A stretch of DNA of 23,599 bases, taken from NCBI GenBank assembly GCA_964416315.1, contig CAYQDR010000075.1, forward strand, positions 1 through 23,599. Reading direction: 5' to 3'. The DNA comes from CAYQDR01 sp964416315. Its GTDB lineage: Bacteria; Methylomirabilota; Methylomirabilia; Rokubacteriales; DASRDR01. Positions within the stretch are counted from its first letter, which is position 1. The number at the start of each line of letters is the position of its first letter. Both the position numbers and the translations under genes were made by a program. The notes beneath the pieces are model-generated. The model ran no database searches, was not told the DNA's origin, and was given only the letters and a program-made list of their open reading frames with translations. Positions 21,302 through 23,599 of the stretch are shown here, one piece after another.

Positions 21302-21675
21302 TCGCGATCGACACCAGTTCCCTCATCGCCTACCTGTCGGGCGCTGGCGGCAGGGACGTGATCGCGGTGGAAGCGGCCTTGGCGGAGCGACAGGCGTGTT
21401 TGCCCCCGGTCGTGCTGACCGAGCTTCTCAGCGACCCCACCGTGTCCAAGCGGATCAGCGAGCTGTTCCGGCAGCTTCCACTCCTTTCCGTCACCGAGGG
21501 CTACTGGGAGAGGGCCGGCAGTCTCCGGGGCCGAGTCATTTCGCAGGGCCGGAAAGCGCCGCCTGCCGATTCGCTCATCGCCCAGAGTTGTCTCGATCAC
21601 GGTGTGCCCCTCGTTACGAGGGACACAGATTTTGCAAGCATCGCGCGCGTCGCTGCGCTCAAACTGCTGCCGTGA
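21298..21675 (+). CDS. vapC: VapC-like PIN domain toxin 2
   Basis: A 125-residue PIN-domain protein with the acidic set Asp5 (IAIDTSSLIAYL), Glu42 (VVLTELLS), Asp91 (PPADSLIAQSCLDHG) and Asp109/Asp111 (TRDTDFASIA). It differs clearly from the toxin at 19068, so the two modules are not recent duplicates. It is expected to be a site-specific ribonuclease controlled by the antitoxin just upstream. GTG 21298 overlaps the antitoxin stop. An SBP gene-tail remnant begins about 22 bases after its stop, the same arrangement as behind the other PIN toxin. Confidence 0.9.
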   Translation: MIAIDTSSLIAYLSGAGGRDVIAVEAALAERQACLPPVVLTELLSDPTVSKRISELFRQLPLLSVTEGYWERAGSLRGRVISQGRKAPPADSLIAQSCLDHGVPLVTRDTDFASIARVAALKLLP

Positions 21676-21697
21676 GGTGTGCGACGGCGTGCAGCCG

Positions 21698-21781
21698 GTA
21701 CTGATGCCGGCCTTGGTAAAGGCCTTCGGCGTGGCGATCCCCTCGTCCCTCCTCCTCCAGGCGACGGAAGTGATCGAATGA
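21698..21781 (+). pseudogene. SBP gene-tail remnant F
   Basis: The longest remnant: 27 codons reading VLMPALVKAFGVAIPSSLLL, then Q-A-T-E-V-I-E and stop, still in one frame. They line up without gaps with the end of SBP copy 2 (VINLKTAKALGLTIPPSILL and onward), with 12 of 27 residues identical by hand count. No earlier part of the gene is present. The stop TGA (21779-21781) overlaps the ATG (21778) of the FAD subunit gene. Confidence 0.75.
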
Positions 21782-22647
21782 GGCCACAGTTCGCGTACCA
21801 CCGGCCGGCGACCGTGGGCGAGGCGTGCCGGATCCTGGCCGTGGAGCCACGGGCAGCGATCCTCGCCGGCGGCACCGACCTCATGGTCCACCTCCAGCAA
21901 GCCTGGCGCGGCAAGCGGCCGCCAGCCGTCGTGAACATCAAACGGATCCCGGGGCTCGCAGGGATCGAGGTGACCGAGGCGGCGGTCCGCCTCGGCGCGC
22001 TCGCGAGCCTCACGGCGCTGCTCGAGCACCCGGTTCTCGCGGCCGAGTACCCCGTCCTCCCGTCCACCGCGCGCTACATGGGGTCCCCGGCAATCCGGAA
22101 CATGGCGACCGTCGGCGGGAACCTCTGCAATGCGTCGCCCGCGGCCGATCTCCCGCCCGTCCTCCTCGCCTTCGACGCCGAGGTCGGGATCGCGGGCCCA
22201 GGCGGCGAGCGGCGGTTGCCGCTCGAGCAGTTCTTCCGCGGGCCGAGTCAGACGGCGCTCGGCCCCGGGGAGCTGCTCGTCTGGGTCGAGTTCGCACGGC
22301 GCCGGCCGGCCTGGCCGATCACCTACGAGCGCCTCGACGTCCGGCGCGCGATGGACATCGCGATCGCCGGGGCTGCGCTCTCGGTTCGGCGAGACGGCGC
22401 CCGCGTCCGGGAGGCGCGCGTCGCGCTCTGCGCCGTGGCACCGATCCCCCTGCGCGTGCGGGAGGCTGAGGCGGCGCTGGGGGCAGCCGGGCTGACCGAT
22501 GGCGCGATCGCGCGCGCGGCGGAGCTCGCGATGGCGGCCGCGCGGCCGATCTCGGACGTCCGGGCGACGGCCGAGTACCGGCGCGAAATGGTCGGCACGC
22601 TCGTGCGCCGGGGGCTCGAACGGCTGCGCGCCGCTGGGGTATCCTGA
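21778..22647 (+). CDS. Molybdenum hydroxylase FAD-binding subunit (CoxM/xanthine dehydrogenase medium-subunit family)
   Basis: A 289-residue FAD subunit. The N-terminal block FAYHRPATVGEACRIL leads to the FAD motif LAGGTDLMVHL, and the second FAD motif is TVGGNLCNASPAADLPP. AGGTDL resembles xanthine-dehydrogenase-like and hydroxybenzoyl-CoA reductase-like members more than true CO dehydrogenase CoxM (which usually has AGGHSL), so the substrate is uncertain. It accepts electrons from the 2Fe-2S subunit. ATG 21778 overlaps the stop of SBP remnant F; the open frame before it is a shadow. It is the first gene of the medium-small-large set that runs out of the window. Confidence 0.92.
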   Translation: MRPQFAYHRPATVGEACRILAVEPRAAILAGGTDLMVHLQQAWRGKRPPAVVNIKRIPGLAGIEVTEAAVRLGALASLTALLEHPVLAAEYPVLPSTARYMGSPAIRNMATVGGNLCNASPAADLPPVLLAFDAEVGIAGPGGERRLPLEQFFRGPSQTALGPGELLVWVEFARRRPAWPITYERLDVRRAMDIAIAGAALSVRRDGARVREARVALCAVAPIPLRVREAEAALGAAGLTDGAIARAAELAMAAARPISDVRATAEYRREMVGTLVRRGLERLRAAGVS

Positions 22648-22655
22648 GGGCGCAC

Positions 22656-23228
22656 ATGGCCGACCGCTATCCGCTCGAGCTGACCGTGAACGGCCGGCGC
22701 GTCCGGCGCGAGGTCCCGGGCCACCGGACGCTGCTCGAGTTCCTCCGCGAGGACCTCCGGCTCACCGGGACCAACCTCTCCTGCGACACGGGCGACTGCG
22801 GCGCCTGCACCGTCCTCGTGGATGGCCAGCCCTACACCGCCTGCCTCATGCTGGTCCTCGACGTGGACGGCCAGGAGGTGACGACGATCGAGGGGCTCGC
22901 GGCGCGCTGGCAGGCGCAGTCCGGGGCGCGTCCGCCGGAGCTCCATCCGGTCCAGCAGGGGTTCGTCGAGGAGGGCGGGGCCCAGTGCGGCTTCTGCACG
23001 GCGGGCGTGGTCATGGCGGCGGCGGGGCTCCTCGAGGCGAACCCGGCGCCCACCGAGGCGGAGATCCACGCGGGCCTCGAGGGGAACCTCTGCCGCTGCA
23101 CGGGCTACGTGAAGATCGTCCGCGCCGTCCAGGTCGGGGCCGAGCGCATGCGCACGAGGCTGGTCGCCCAGGGACTCTTCCCCGCGTGGGCCGCCTGCCG
23201 GGCGCGGCTGCAGGCCGAGCGCGGGTGA
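22656..23228 (+). CDS. Molybdenum hydroxylase 2Fe-2S subunit (CoxS family)
   Basis: A 190-residue protein with both clusters of the family: the plant-type 2Fe-2S site with Cys43, Cys48, Cys51 and Cys63 (SCDTGDCGACTVLVDG), and the helical site with Cys111, Cys114, Cys146 and Cys148 (QCGFCTAG and NLCRCTGY). It passes electrons between the molybdenum cofactor and FAD. It is longer than most CoxS proteins (about 160) because of a C-terminal extension of about 25 residues (RTRLVAQGLFPAWAACRARL) with no recognised motif. It starts eight bases after the FAD subunit stop. Confidence 0.93.
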   Translation: MADRYPLELTVNGRRVRREVPGHRTLLEFLREDLRLTGTNLSCDTGDCGACTVLVDGQPYTACLMLVLDVDGQEVTTIEGLAARWQAQSGARPPELHPVQQGFVEEGGAQCGFCTAGVVMAAAGLLEANPAPTEAEIHAGLEGNLCRCTGYVKIVRAVQVGAERMRTRLVAQGLFPAWAACRARLQAERG

Positions 23229-23291
23229 TCCCATGGGGGCCCCGGTCCCAGTGCCACGGCTGAGGCCGCCGCTCATCGAGCGAGTGGGCCC

Positions 23292-23599
23292 ATGAGCACC
23301 CGGAGCAGGCCGTTCAAGGTCATCGGCACGCGCGTCGCCAAGCTCGACGCGGTCGAGAAGGTCACCGGCTCGGTCCAGTACATCCCCGACCTCGAGGTTC
23401 CCGGGATGGTCTGGGGGAAGATCCTCCGCACTCCGCTCCCGCACGCGCGGATCGCGCGGATCGACACCGCGAAGGCCGAGGCCCTGCCGGGTGTCCTCGG
23501 CGTCGCCACCGGCTACAACGTCGAGCAGCACCCCTTCGGCTACGCCAAGGACCACCTGGCCCTCAAGCGCGACGTCGTCCGGTGCATCCGGGACGAGGT
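23292..23599 (+). CDS. Molybdenum hydroxylase large subunit (CoxL/xanthine dehydrogenase family), N-terminal part only
   Basis: The first 102 codons of a molybdopterin-binding subunit, cut by the window edge. The N-terminus has IGTRVAKLDAVEKVTGSVQY, LEVPGMVWGKILRTPLPHAR and IDTAKAEALPGV, the standard start of the aldehyde oxidase/xanthine dehydrogenase a/b hammerhead domain. The molybdenum site and the loop that separates CO dehydrogenase from other hydroxylases lie outside the window. The medium-small-large gene order is that of cox operons. ATG 23292 is the natural start; no strong ribosome binding site is seen in the 63-base gap. Confidence 0.9.
   Translation, partial: MSTRSRPFKVIGTRVAKLDAVEKVTGSVQYIPDLEVPGMVWGKILRTPLPHARIARIDTAKAEALPGVLGVATGYNVEQHPFGYAKDHLALKRDVVRCIRDE

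Overview
The window is very GC-rich (about 70% by eye), densely packed, and coded almost entirely on the + strand (one clear exception, a small acetyltransferase at 4472-4909). It looks like a chromosomal segment of an uncultivated soil or subsurface bacterium. The mix of periplasmic substrate-binding proteins of the PF04392 (TrpX-like) family, CoA/acyl-CoA enzymes, a split methylmalonyl-CoA mutase and a Cox/xanthine-dehydrogenase-type molybdenum hydroxylase would fit Candidatus Rokubacteria/Methylomirabilota. That placement is inference: there is no rRNA or marker gene here. No tRNA, rRNA, CRISPR array or transposase gene was seen.

Layout. (1) 249-1607: a DUF222/HNH endonuclease-like protein, followed by a 439-base stretch without a convincing gene. 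(2) 2047-7384: a dimethylglycine/sarcosine dehydrogenase-like flavoprotein, a convergent GNAT acetyltransferase, an LLM-class flavin oxidoreductase, and an orphan TrpB2 behind a good sigma70-type promoter. (3) 7385-7512: two facing copies of a REP-like palindrome. (4) 7513-11914: an acyl-CoA cluster (acyl-CoA dehydrogenase, MaoC hydratase, FabG-like SDR, SCP2-type thiolase), with an orphan YgiT-like antitoxin and a dual-specificity phosphatase. (5) 11914-15376: an unstable-looking stretch with two PF04392 substrate-binding protein (SBP) genes, a MazEF-like toxin-antitoxin module, a truncated and frameshifted ferritin-like pseudogene, and SBP gene-tail remnants. (6) 15393-18719: a tightly overlapping operon of a DUF35 Zn-ribbon/OB-fold protein, B12-binding mutase subunit, methylmalonyl-CoA mutase large subunit and methyltransferase. 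(7) 18838-21675: Phd/VapC, cupin, class III CoA-transferase and VapBC. (8) 21778-23599: molybdenum hydroxylase FAD subunit, 2Fe-2S subunit and the start of the large subunit, cut by the window edge.

Metabolically, the acyl-CoA dehydrogenase, MaoC, SDR and thiolase form a plausible beta-oxidation-like set. The mutase operon would take a propionyl/methylmalonyl-CoA-level product to succinyl-CoA, and the CoA-transferase could activate an acid. Substrates cannot be named from sequence.

The most unusual signal is a recurring one. Besides the two full SBP genes, four short degenerate copies of only the last 11-27 codons of that gene family (the 'LLRAxxVI-stop' tail) lie at 13064-13119, 15321-15376, 19493-19543 and 21698-21781. 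In three of the four, the tail's stop codon overlaps the start codon of the next gene (GTGA or ATGA). Two follow directly after PIN-toxin genes, and a third toxin-antitoxin module begins just after an intact SBP tail. This suggests that SBP genes were repeatedly lost or replaced by small cassettes while their 3' ends were kept, perhaps because they carry the start site of the next gene.
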